A DNA stretch of 64,000 nucleotides. Origin: Nannochloropsis oceanica (Eukaryota > Sar > Eustigmatophyceae > Eustigmatales > Monodopsidaceae). Location of the stretch: contig CP038117.1 in the NCBI GenBank assembly GCA_004519485.1, positions 1,383,001 through 1,447,000 of the forward strand, given 5' to 3'. Every line of letters starts with the position of its first letter. The stretch's first letter is position 1. The notes beneath the pieces were generated by a model. The model saw only the letters and a program-made list of their open reading frames with translations. It was not told the DNA's origin and searched no databases. Position numbers and translations under genes: made by a program. Shown here in pieces: positions 11,596 to 20,358 of the stretch.

Positions 11596-12348
11596 ATGAG
11601 CAAGCGCGGCGCGGGGGAATGGGTCTCCCTCGCAGGCCTGCGGACAGATGGACGACGCCCGCACGAGCTGCGACGCCTGCGCTGTGCCCTAGGTACAAAT
11701 CCGCACGCAGATGGCTCGGCGTCTCTGGAGCAGGGGCAGACGCAAGTCCTTGCCATCGTCCACGGCCCGCACGAGCCGACCCGGCGCAGTGAGGCCCTTC
11801 ACGACAAGTGTATCATTGAATGCGAATTCTACAATACACCTTTCGCAGGTTTCGACCGCAAGAAGCGCCGGGCGACAGACCGTGCTAGCCTAGAGGTGTC
11901 CTTGATCGTGAAGCAGACGTTCGAGGCGGCCATCTTGCGGCATATCTACCCGCGCACGCAAATTGACATTCAGGTGTATGTCCTACAGACGGACGGATCC
12001 GCCCTGCCCGCCGTCATCAACGCCGTTTCCCTCGCTCTAGTGGACGCGGGCATCGCCATGAAAGAGATGGTTGCCGCCTGCTCAGTGGCCCTGCTTGACG
12101 ACCAGGCCGTGCTGGACGTGACGTACAAGGAGCAGAGCTCGGGCGGTGCCTACCTGCCCCTGGCCGCCTTCCCCGCTCATGATCAGGTGCTGCTCCTGCA
12201 GTGCGAGTCCCGCCTGGACGGTGCACGTTTCGAGGAGCTTATAGGTGTGGCTTTGGGGGGCACACGGCAGGTGGCGGACCTGATGCAGGCCCAGGTCAGG
12301 GAACACACCAAGCAGTTGGCGGGAGCCAAACTCGCCCTGTTGCGGTAG
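11596..12348 (+). CDS. RRP41: Exosome complex subunit RRP41 (RNase PH family)
   Basis: Single exon, 250 aa, the usual length. RRP41/EXOSC4 is one of six RNase PH-like proteins in the barrel of the RNA exosome, which degrades and trims RNA 3' ends in nucleus and cytoplasm. Diagnostic features are LRTDGRRPHELRRLRCALG near residues 14-33, DGSASLEQGQTQVLAIVHGPHE near 42-63, the RQTFEAAI equivalent KQTFEAAILRHIYPRTQID, VNAVSLALVDAGIAM, and the C-terminal helix. These match RRP41 rather than RRP46 or MTR3. In most eukaryotes the subunit has lost phosphorolytic activity, whereas plants retain it; I cannot judge catalysis from the sequence alone. Confidence 0.9.
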   Translation: MSKRGAGEWVSLAGLRTDGRRPHELRRLRCALGTNPHADGSASLEQGQTQVLAIVHGPHEPTRRSEALHDKCIIECEFYNTPFAGFDRKKRRATDRASLEVSLIVKQTFEAAILRHIYPRTQIDIQVYVLQTDGSALPAVINAVSLALVDAGIAMKEMVAACSVALLDDQAVLDVTYKEQSSGGAYLPLAAFPAHDQVLLLQCESRLDGARFEELIGVALGGTRQVADLMQAQVREHTKQLAGAKLALLR

Positions 12349-12622
12349 CGGGGCAGCGAGGGCGGAAGATGCGAAAAGAAAGGGGAGGATCTTGAAGTAA
12401 ATGTTTAAAAATAACTAGCAAATTAAAGAACGAAGAAGGATCGTAATTTGTGCGTGCTGCTGCGGCTGCTACTTGCCCTGAATGTGCTGCTTGCTTCTCT
12501 TCAACCACAGCTACGCCTCGCAAATTGTCATGGCTTTGATTCCCCACGCATCACGGCTTAATTTACATTTTCTTTCATTTTATCCTGTCTTTCATTTCCT
12601 CCATTTCTCTTTCCACTCCCCC
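12349..12622. other. Convergent 3' region
   Basis: 274 bp between RRP41 (plus) and the next minus-strand gene; AT-rich, with likely polyadenylation regions for both. No gene seen. Confidence 0.35.
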
Positions 12623-13438
12623 TCATCTTCTACCGCCGCCCTCATCCCCCGTGCTGTCTTTGACCATCCGCATCCTCTCCAGCGTCGTGGCCTCATTCAC
12701 AGGCTGCAGCATCAAACTCGCGCCAATGCGAACGTTCCGAGCAATAATCTCCTCGCTCATAGGATTATTGGGATCGCGAATCTCGGGCAGGAACTTAGAG
12801 ATGGAGGCCGCATTGAGAAGGGGCGTGCCGCAGGGAGGATACTCGCCCGTGGCACATACACGGGCACGCACCACCAAGTCCTGGGCCTTGGCCTCCTGCC
12901 ACCCGCCATCGCCGCCCAGGATGTTGCCTTCATAGAACTGTGCCAGGAAAGGGAATATCATCCCTTCCATCGGCACTCGGGCACCCAGCACGAGTTTGCC
13001 TTGGAAGGAGGCCGTCAGAAAGAGGGCTTCCGTGCCAGTGCCAGCGCTGCTAGACATAGAGCCATCATCCTCCTGCTCCTCCTCGTCGGGGCCAGCCAAG
13101 AGCTCGCCCCAATAGTTCACGCCTTTGGGTAGGTATACTAAAGCCTCCAGCAAGGCAGGCCGGCTCTTCTCACGCCTCGTGGGCCCGCCTTCTAGACCTA
13201 TCCTCGTATCGGAGGAGGGAGGGGAAGCTGCGTTCGAGGCGGGAGCAAGCCCTACCAAGGCAGCAGCGGTCGCACCCAGATATGAATCGGTCAAAAACGA
13301 AGCGCGAGTATATGAGACCGGCGAAAGAGATAAAAGATGAGCGCGGAATGGACCTTGCGGTGGAGAGTAGGCCAAGACGGTGGTGATAATAATCGAGAGA
13401 AGCAGAAGCGTCAAGCAGGGAAGGAGGTCGTTGCGCAT
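12623..13438 (-). CDS. Hypothetical protein with signal peptide, possibly plastid
   Basis: Single exon, 271 aa, family not recognised. The N-terminus is a clear signal peptide (Leu/Ile-rich core, residues 7-22) ending VLAYSPPQ; an A-Y junction followed by a Ser/Pro-rich stretch is a tolerated variant of the A-F plastid signal in secondary red algae. A second hydrophobic Ala-rich stretch, ATAAALVGLAPASNAASPP (about residues 54-72), could be a thylakoid-lumen or processing signal. The folded part begins near residue 88 (RPALLEALVYLPKGVNYWG) and contains GKLVLGARVPMEGMIFPF, ILGGDGGW and VVRARVCATGEYPPCGTPL, suggesting a beta-rich domain with two cysteines. Function unknown. Confidence 0.6.
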   Translation of the reverse strand: MRNDLLPCLTLLLLSIIITTVLAYSPPQGPFRAHLLSLSPVSYTRASFLTDSYLGATAAALVGLAPASNAASPPSSDTRIGLEGGPTRREKSRPALLEALVYLPKGVNYWGELLAGPDEEEQEDDGSMSSSAGTGTEALFLTASFQGKLVLGARVPMEGMIFPFLAQFYEGNILGGDGGWQEAKAQDLVVRARVCATGEYPPCGTPLLNAASISKFLPEIRDPNNPMSEEIIARNVRIGASLMLQPVNEATTLERMRMVKDSTGDEGGGRR

Positions 13439-13924
13439 GATAACCCCTGTGTTTAGTTATATATAGGTAGAAGTCTTTGAAATCTAGTCACATGCTTGGA
13501 CCTTGATTGTTGCTTTTCGTGGTTTTGACAGCGGATCACAAAAAAGGAGACACGTAAGTGACATACTTGATTACAGTGCAAGTTGAAAACCTCCTCAACC
13601 TCCCCTAAAGAGCACAAAGAGCAGCGTGTTGATGAGAGGGAAAGTCTGGGGGCCAGGGGCACCCCGAATTCGGTTCAGCCACAGAACAAGAAAGCAAAAC
13701 AAAGAGAGTACTTGGAAGTGCCTTCTGGTTGCCATGTCATTATTTGAGAACATAATGCCTGAGGAAATCCGAGTGGGGCGTTAGCTCTGTCCCGCCCCAG
13801 ATAAACGTCCTCTCACGTTTATCTTGCGTCGCCCATTCTGACGTATAAATCCCGGTGCGACGCCCCGCAGATACAGTGACACAAGCACCATTCAGCAAAG
13901 GGCGCAATCCCCAAGGAAAAATGA
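13439..13924. other. Intergenic with a perfect 10-bp hairpin
   Basis: About 490 bp with no convincing gene. It contains an exact inverted repeat at 13799-13824 (agataaacgt, 6-nt loop, acgtttatct) nested inside weaker GGGGCGT-type ends at about 13773 and 13865, and a TATAAAT at about 13845. Confidence 0.4.
13799..13824. repeat. Perfect 10-bp inverted repeat (hairpin)
   Basis: Arms AGATAAACGT and ACGTTTATCT are exact reverse complements separated by CCTCTC. Looser GC-rich complementary ends flank it, so it could be the core of a small fold-back element or a structured transcript. Confidence 0.5.
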
Positions 13925-14135
13925 TCTATATATGTAGGAGGGGTGGAACTTGGACCAACTTCCTCCGTTCCAATCCTTCCAACAACGCAACAAAGCCAAC
14001 CAAACAGCCAAAGATGCTTCCAAGGAACGCAATAATTTCCTCTCTATACGGTATTTATGCATCTTTCTTTGACGTCATCCTTAATTTCTTCCAGGCTTCA
14101 TCCGACCTCTTCTGTTTTATCCTGACTTTCTCTGA
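13925..14135 (+). repeat. Subtelomeric repeat, internal copy
   Basis: About 210 bp matching, in inverted orientation, the segment that directly abuts the CCCTAA tract at 19683-19880. Shared blocks include TAGGAGGGGTGGAACTTGG, CTACGGTATTTATG-like and CTTCCAGGCTTCATCCGACC, with scattered substitutions and a few indels. Relative to its own telomere each copy points the same way, as expected of a subtelomeric family. Confidence 0.8.
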
Positions 14136-15945
14136 CCCCGACGTTTTCTTTCTTACTTTTTTTGGGGGAATCAAGCCAGTGTGTCCTGCAGATGGTGTCA
14201 TAAGCTCCTATAAGTAGGGTTTGGGATTTAGCAATGGGTGCTGGGATGGGTGCTGGGATGGGTGCTGAGCTCTTCTCCAACATATCAGAAGAACCGAGTG
14301 GGCCAAAAGGCAAATAAGCTATTTGATACCCAGTCTCAAGCCCTGAAGTGTTGCTGTTTCATTCACCTAACCCTACTTGTGTGTACCAAGGGCGAATGTG
14401 GGATAGCCTGTCATGGGGCGCTCGCGCATTTCTTGGGGGACGCTTCCTGCCGCTGGCCCGGCCTGGCTGAGCGCTGTCGAAGTGCGCCCACGACGATCAT
14501 TACTCATCACCCCAAACACAAAATCAGCTGCAAAAACCTTCACGTCGTAGCCTTCATATTCTTTTGTATCTTCATGCGCATGCTTGTTGTCTAACCTTCA
14601 TATTTTGTCATGCTCAGTGAGGCCTTTTCGAGGGCATTTCTTCTCGCCTTGCTTCTTGATGTTTTTCTGGCGATGCCTTATAGCCGCCGACATGCCGGTT
14701 TTGAATTCCTTCCCACAATAGTTTCATGGCCACGAGTTCCCTCTCTTGCCTCAGGGATCTCTTTCCCTTCCCAAGCGCACACGTGTTTCACCCATGTGTC
14801 CATGCCACTGTATTGCCCCGCCCTTATGCTGCTTGCTTTGACTAGCCAAGCAAGTGCTTCGACCCAGCAGTCCTTCTCTCATCATCACCCAACGGCTCTC
14901 GCTTTCTCCCTTCTTCCGGCCTGCACATCATAACCTCTATCTGCCCTCCCGACGACCATTGCCAACTCCGAGCATGGATATAAATGCAGCAAATGCTAGG
15001 TACGTGGTACCATCTGGTGGGAGCATGAGGAGGCCGTGCTCGAGCCCCTCTTTTCTAGACAATAATTGCCCCCCGTCGTCCACATTATCGCCCCTCACAT
15101 ACAGCGGCTGTCCAAGGGTCCCACCCTGTTGCCCTACATCAAGATGCATGTAATGTGCTTTGCCCTCCTTTTGCCAGTGAGGTGATGGCCCTGCCATCAT
15201 CATCCCTGGATTTCCTACCACCCGTGCTCATGCCCTTCTACACCACTCTCTCGTCTCTCGAGGAATGGGTGCGCCGTAGTCCTATCACCCACACCTGGGT
15301 CCGTTGGCCCCATGTCATGCCATGTCATGGCCCTGGTTGTGTGCATCGGGCAGCCTCCTGCTGCATGGAAGGCATGGCCTAACCTTCCCAGCCCTGCTGT
15401 TGCTTCCTTTTTTGCGTGCATTACAGCCGCACCCCGGGGAGCCCTGGACCTACAAGCACGCACCTTACCACACGACTAGGGACCTTTTGGGAATTTTCAG
15501 GGCGTCCAGGTGCGACAGGATGCACGTCTGCGAGAGCATAATTGCTGATTGTCCCCGTCCCTCTTTGTTTACCCCCCCTTCTTACCCCGTGCTCCTACTT
15601 CTCTTATCCTCTGCGGGGCTGGGATGCATGATGAGCCATTCTTTCCGACCCTTTAGGTCACAGTCGAGAATGCTGGGGAGCTGGTCTTGGTGTGAGATGC
15701 CATCTTGTGTGTGTCCTCGTGGCTCATGCTCCTTCCTCCCCTGTCCACCGTGCTTTCCTCCCTCTTACTCGAGCTGCGTCACGACCTTCCGCCCCTCCGT
15801 GTGTGTATGATGTTGCTATTACCTGTACTACCTGTACTCCTTGGATTTCTATTACCATGACAGGAAAGCCAATTACGACAGTACGTCCTTCCCCCGTCAC
15901 TCATCCTCCCCACCTCCCTCCTTCCCCCCATCATTTTTGCTCCAG
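14136..15945. other. Subtelomeric stretch without convincing genes
   Basis: About 1.8 kb. A short tandem repeat (gggtgctgggat, about 2.7 units) lies at 14236-14271. Open frames such as 15304-15810 (plus) are Ser/Pro/Cys-rich and lack any domain, and frames on the other strands are equally open. I see no feature I can name. Confidence 0.35.
14236..14271. repeat. 12-bp minisatellite
   Basis: Nearly three units of GGGTGCTGGGAT just inside the internal subtelomeric repeat copy. Confidence 0.8.
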
Positions 15946-16252
15946 CGCTGTCACGCCGCAAATTTTCCGCTGCACTGACACCAACATCCACGACGAATGC
16001 AAGATTTTCTCTGTCAACAAGCTTCAAAAAGACCGCCACCGCCAAAAGTCTTACTCGAACGAAGTGAACCTGACGGTAGACGGCAGGGTCGTTGTCTTCA
16101 AATGCGACGACAACAGTAATTTTCCCTGCGCATGCGTCATGGTGCTACTGTGTCAGGTCGTGGATTATTCCGGAAGTTCTATACACGTAGTGGATGACAT
16201 TAGGTTTGTGCCGGCCCTGGTGCGGAGAGCCAATAAACGAGTGACTACGTAA
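15946..16252 (+). CDS. Possible coding exon, unknown protein
   Basis: An open frame preceded by a pyrimidine tract and a CAG acceptor at about 15942-15945 and ending in TAA encodes about 100 residues with natural-looking composition, including IFRCTDTNIHDECKIFSV, VNLTVDGRVVVFKCDD and VDDIRFVPALVRR. It reads like the last exon of a small cysteine-containing protein, but I could not join an upstream exon in frame and do not recognise the family. It could equally be a decayed gene. Confidence 0.25.
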
Positions 16253-17500
16253 TATAGGCATTTATCCGAATTGTGTTTTGGACGTGTCCGGGCTATTTTT
16301 TAATCGATCTGCTTTCGAACTTTTTTCGAACCTTTCCGTCCTTTCTCACCCTCACTCGATTCAAATTATCCATCCGCATGGCTTTAAAAACCATATACAA
16401 TGTAGAGTGCAGGAGGTTGGAAAAAAGCCGGTTCTTCTTGAAGGGAAGCATTGCATTCCCCAACGACTTGGTCCAATCCATGTCAGAAGGTGGCAAGCAC
16501 CGCAACAAAATGTCCGCATACGGCGTAATGGCCTGTCTCGGAAAGACTACCTTAATCGACGAATACAATACGGCATACAGCCTATCTGTATCGCCGCCTT
16601 TGGCTTCAGAGATGTACTCCATTTTCGCCCGAGCCGCTTAGGGGAAGCTTTTTGGCGCCATCCTATTCGTTGGATTCAAGAAGAAGCAAAATTAGGCCAA
16701 ATGTCATTGTAAATCGATAATAAACAACATACACGGATGAAGGGGATCGTCCACACTCAGATCTGGCCACCATTTGTAAGATTCACAAGCTGCAGCAACC
16801 CACTCATATTACAGAACTACTATTGGTCAAGCCAGTGTGTTGTGAGACTGACCGTAATAAATATTGTGTTTTTAAAGTTGGCATTATGGGCCTGACAATC
16901 AGCATCATTTTCCTGGGGGATGTTTGGCTGCTTCGTTGAAGTAACCTTAGCTATGGGCCTCCAGTGCTATCATATAGGCTGTTTAAAACTTGTTTCTCAT
17001 AAAGTATTTGCATGAGATTTGTGCAATACATTGTGTAGATGAGCCATCGGCATGATGAATGACGACACAAATCCCATTCTTCGGCCGAAATCTCAAGATA
17101 CACACTCCCTATCTCGGGCCTAATTTTGGCCGTGTCGCGCTTTCGCAGCAACAATTGAATCTTATCCGTTGCTTGGCTGTCGTGGGTTTCAAGCCCCTCG
17201 TCGATCACGGCATACCGGAGGTTGGTGGTAAAGTCTCTGCGATCCAAAAGATGTTCTCCTCCACACCACCGCGTTATCGCTAGGAGCGCTGGGAGTGGGG
17301 TACATGTACTATCTGAACTATTTTTTAAAAAGAGCGAACGATATTCCAAACTTCAAGATCGAGCTCTAGCACTACGCATCCAAGCTCACCTACACCGCTT
17401 GCTCCATTAAATCAGCACCCCTGCATTCATCCCCCCCCAACCCTTCTCCAAGAAAGATTTTTCAACAGGCGACCAAGTGATTTTCAAGCGTTCGAACCAT
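16253..17500. other. AT-richer subtelomeric stretch, possible decayed coding sequence
   Basis: About 1.25 kb with several overlapping open frames of similar quality: 16273-16641 and 16278-16712 on plus, 16293-16622 and 16951-17349 on minus. The last contains LRYAVIDEGLETHDSQATDK and PEIGSVYLEISAEEWDL, which look protein-like, but no family is recognised and no intact model emerges. It may be a degraded gene. Confidence 0.3.
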
Positions 17501-18635
17501 ATGGGTCAAGAAATATTTTGGATCGCCAACGTCGTGGTTGTAGTAGGCCTCCTATGCATGACAGGTGCGCCCTGAAATGCACGAGATTCTCAAAGATCTT
17601 GTCAGCTCACCACCCCATCCATATGCTTTAACAGGATTCGGATTGGTATCGCTCAATAGTCGTACATTTTCCAATTCCTTCCCAATAAGTCCTAATATTT
17701 CTTCCGTTCCTGAGGATTATGGGCACCATCTCCATTTCATTGTACATACTGTAGGCGATTACGATCCAAACCGCGATTGTGGTGGATGCGCCGTTCTCTG
17801 GGAGTTGTATTTCTCGCTAGTGGCACACGGGTTCTCAGCTGCGAATAATTCAAAATCGAATGTTCCATCCAACACCACCGTCGTTGTGATATATCCGGAA
17901 GTAATTAGTGGCGCGTTAGAGATCGGTGATATTCATGTGCGCTGGATTCTGGCTGCTGTTGGCATTAACGTCGCAGAGAGTATCACGGACTCCTGGAATC
18001 GCGACGATTTGGTATTCAACTATGCTACAAGCACTGGAAATAACATTCCTGTTTCCAACGTGCTACAAGTGGTCGACACCCCAACCGACGGGGACGAAAC
18101 TGACATCTCGGATGAGGATTTTTATAACAGCGATCGGTCAGGAATAGCGTGGATGATGAGAAAAGGGCCCAAGTACCACAATGAAATTGAGTTCATACAC
18201 GATATACCCGGCCATGAGACGACTAAGTTCGAGAGAGGTGCTGTTTCGAGTCTACGTAAGTTTGAATACTTCGTCTCATATGATCCATATACATACTGGT
18301 CTTGGTTTGCTGCCATGCAGGGTACAGTGTCGATTGTGTATCCCCTTGCTAATGTATCAAAAGCGCAATGGGCGCTTGGTACTTTTGTAGGATCATACCT
18401 ACAGGACCAAAATCTCACTGAAATCCCGGGCGTTGCCTATGGATGGGAGGAAAGCGAGATCGAGTATGCTCGGCGGACGATGCATAAGCTCAGGCCCTTC
18501 TTAGTGAACCTTCGCAAATGGGGTGCTGAAGTCACCGTACCAAGATTCACAAGGGATTGTTTCCGTTTCAAACAGGGAGAGAGGAAATTGTTTGAAAGCG
18601 CATTGATTCTCGAAGATGTTTATTCCCACTTATAG
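17501..18635 (+). CDS. Glycosyltransferase-like type II membrane protein
   Basis: Two exons, 17501-17564 and 17635-18635, joined by a 70-nt GT-AG intron, give 354 aa. The short first exon encodes a signal anchor (IANVVVVVGLLCM, residues 8-20), so the protein is probably a Golgi or ER type II membrane enzyme. The luminal part has DCGGCAVLWELYFSL, an early VVVIYPEVISGALEIGD, a long linker, and the diagnostic YDPYTYWSWFAAMQGTVS with SIVYP after it, then GVAYGWEESEIEYA. This layout (GGxxVLxEL, YPExxSGNPL-like, DPYTxxSxxAAxxG) is that of GT-B fold transferases seen in bacterial surface-polysaccharide loci and algae; donor and acceptor are unknown. It ends about 370 bp from the telomere and is AT-richer than housekeeping genes nearby, both common in lineage-specific subtelomeric genes. 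Confidence 0.6.
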
Positions 18636-18800
18636 CTCTACGTCGCTTTCTCGAGGTTTGATAACTCAAAGAGCATCACTACTACGGTCTCACGCCGTCC
18701 TATCGATGGCCTGTAGGTATTAACGAGACTATAGCCACTTTCCAATGGGTGCTCTGATTGGCACTGAGAACTTGATAGAAAACGTGTGCTAATAAATATG
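18636..18800. other. 3' flank of the subtelomeric gene
   Basis: 165 bp between the glycosyltransferase-like gene and the 123-bp tandem repeat; nothing else seen. Confidence 0.35.
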
Positions 18801-18996
18801 GGCAGTGGTCTCAGGGGCACTATGTAAGTTTTTTGCTCTTTTTACTTTTTGGGGTTTTAATCACCATAACGAGCCTTGTCACCGGCATAAAGACATCTCC
18901 TTCTATCATATTTTGAGCTTATGGGCAGTGGTCTCAGGGGCACTATGTAAGTTTTTTGCTCTTTTTACTTTTTGGGGTTTTAATCACCATAACGCT
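18801..18996 (+). repeat. 123-bp subtelomeric tandem repeat
   Basis: One full unit (18801-18923) and a second unit cut off after about 73 bp by the telomere. The units are nearly identical (GGCAGTGGTCTCAGGGGCAC, then CTTTTTACTTTTTGGGG and TTTTAATCACCATAACG). Relatives occur at 42.75-43.27 kb. Confidence 0.85.
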
Positions 18997-19001
18997 CTCT
19001 G

Positions 19002-19304
19002 TTAGGGTTAGGGTTAGGGTTAGGGTTAGGGTTAGGGTTAGGGTTAGGGTTAGGGTTAGGGTTAGGGTTAGGGTTAGGGTTAGGGTTAGGGTTAGGGTTA
19101 GGGTTAGGGTTAGGGTTAGGGTTAGGGTTAGGGTTAGGGTTAGGGTTAGGGTTAGGGTTAGGGTTAGGGTTAGGGTTAGGGTTAGGGTTAGGGTTAGGGT
19201 TAGGGTTAGGGTTAGGGTTAGGGTTAGGGTTAGGGTTAGGGTTAGGGTTAGGGTTTTAGGGTTCGGGTTATAGGTTAGGGTTAGGGTTCGGTTAGGGTTA
19301 GGGT
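19002..19304 (+). repeat. Telomere repeat tract (TTAGGG)n
   Basis: About 40 perfect TTAGGG units followed by irregular units (TTTTAGGG, TTCGGG, TATAGG) in the last 55 bp before the gap. The G-rich strand runs toward the gap, as at the right-hand end of a chromosome. Confidence 0.97.
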
Positions 19305-19404
19305 NNNNNNNNNNNNNNNNNNNNNNNNNNNNNNNNNNNNNNNNNNNNNNNNNNNNNNNNNNNNNNNNNNNNNNNNNNNNNNNNNNNNNNNNNNNNNNNN
19401 NNNN
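19305..19404. other. Assembly gap of exactly 100 N
   Basis: One hundred undetermined bases, a conventional placeholder for a gap of unknown size, lying between two telomere tracts of opposite orientation. Confidence 0.99.
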
Positions 19405-19432
19405 AACCCTAACCCTAACCCTAACCCTAACC

Positions 19433-19467
<35 letters not shown>

Positions 19468-19682
19468 ACCAACCCTAACCCTAACCCTAACCCTAACCCT
19501 AACCCTAACCCTAACCCTAACCCGAACCCTAACCCTAACCCTAACCCTAACCCTAACCCTAACCCTAACCCTAACCCTAACCCTAACCCTAACCCTAACC
19601 CTAACCCTAACCCTAACCCTAACCCTAACCCTAACCCTAACCCTAACCCTAACCCTAACCCTAACCCTAACCCTAACCCTAA
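19405..19682 (-). repeat. Telomere repeat tract (CCCTAA)n
   Basis: About 45 CCCTAA units with a few irregular ones (CTAAACCCTAA, CCCGAACCC) near the gap. The C-rich strand begins at the gap, as at the left-hand end of a chromosome. Confidence 0.97.
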
Positions 19683-19880
19683 CTCAGGAGAAAACAGAAG
19701 GTCGGATGAAGCCTGGAAGACACCAAAAAAAGTCATAAATACCGTAGAAAGAAGAAAAAATTGCTTTCCTTGGAAGTAGCTTTGGCTAGTTCGTTGACTT
19801 TGTTGTGTTGTGGAAGGAATCCTTCCGAAGGATCGGAACGGAGGAACTTGGTCCAAGTTCCACCCCTCCTACATATAGGA
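19683..19880 (-). repeat. Subtelomeric repeat, telomere-adjacent copy
   Basis: Inverted, diverged match to 13925-14135, interrupted by the telomere tract at CTCAGGAG. Carries one extra short block (GAAGGATTCCTTCC-like) relative to the other copy. Confidence 0.8.
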
Positions 19881-20358
19881 GCAGAAGTACCCCGCAAGAA
19901 TAGGGTAGTTCAGGGCGGAATAGATCGTATGCCGCTTATATTTTCTTTACCATGACTCGCTGTGCGAGAGATTTAGTTGCTCATGGCGATGTCCAAGACG
20001 TCTTGCTGGGCCATATCGTGCATGTGTGTGCATGAGGGCAACCAAAAATGCTGGCTCCACCCTACCAGCGGGGTGCGGGGTCTCGCCGCGCCCGTGTCAC
20101 CCTTGGTCTCACAAATACATGGAGTTAAGACCCTTACGTTGAAGCATGTGGACATGAGCCAGCAAACAGCTTCTGGCCGTGTGTCACAATGCTGGAGTTG
20201 CTCTGAGATCTGCCACCTCTTCTCAAGGCCTTGACGCTTTCGCTCATTTTCAAATACTTCGGCGAGAATCCCTATGTCTATGTCCGTGCTTGTGCACCAA
20301 CACCTTTGCATGCCACTCAATTCACTATAAATATCACACATGTCACAGAGGCAGCGGA
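19881..20358. promoter_or_regulatory. Upstream region of the RhoGAP-like gene
   Basis: Non-repetitive 480 bp between the subtelomeric repeat and the gene. A TATA-like TATAAATA at 20326-20333 lies about 26 bp before the preferred ATG. The frame is open back to an ATG at 20179, so a longer N-terminus cannot be excluded. Confidence 0.35.

Noticed and set aside
18956-19273. Plus-strand open frame of alternating Val and Arg
   Set aside because: Translation of the TTAGGG tract, not a gene; the same holds for the Gly-Leu frame on minus at 19464-19856.
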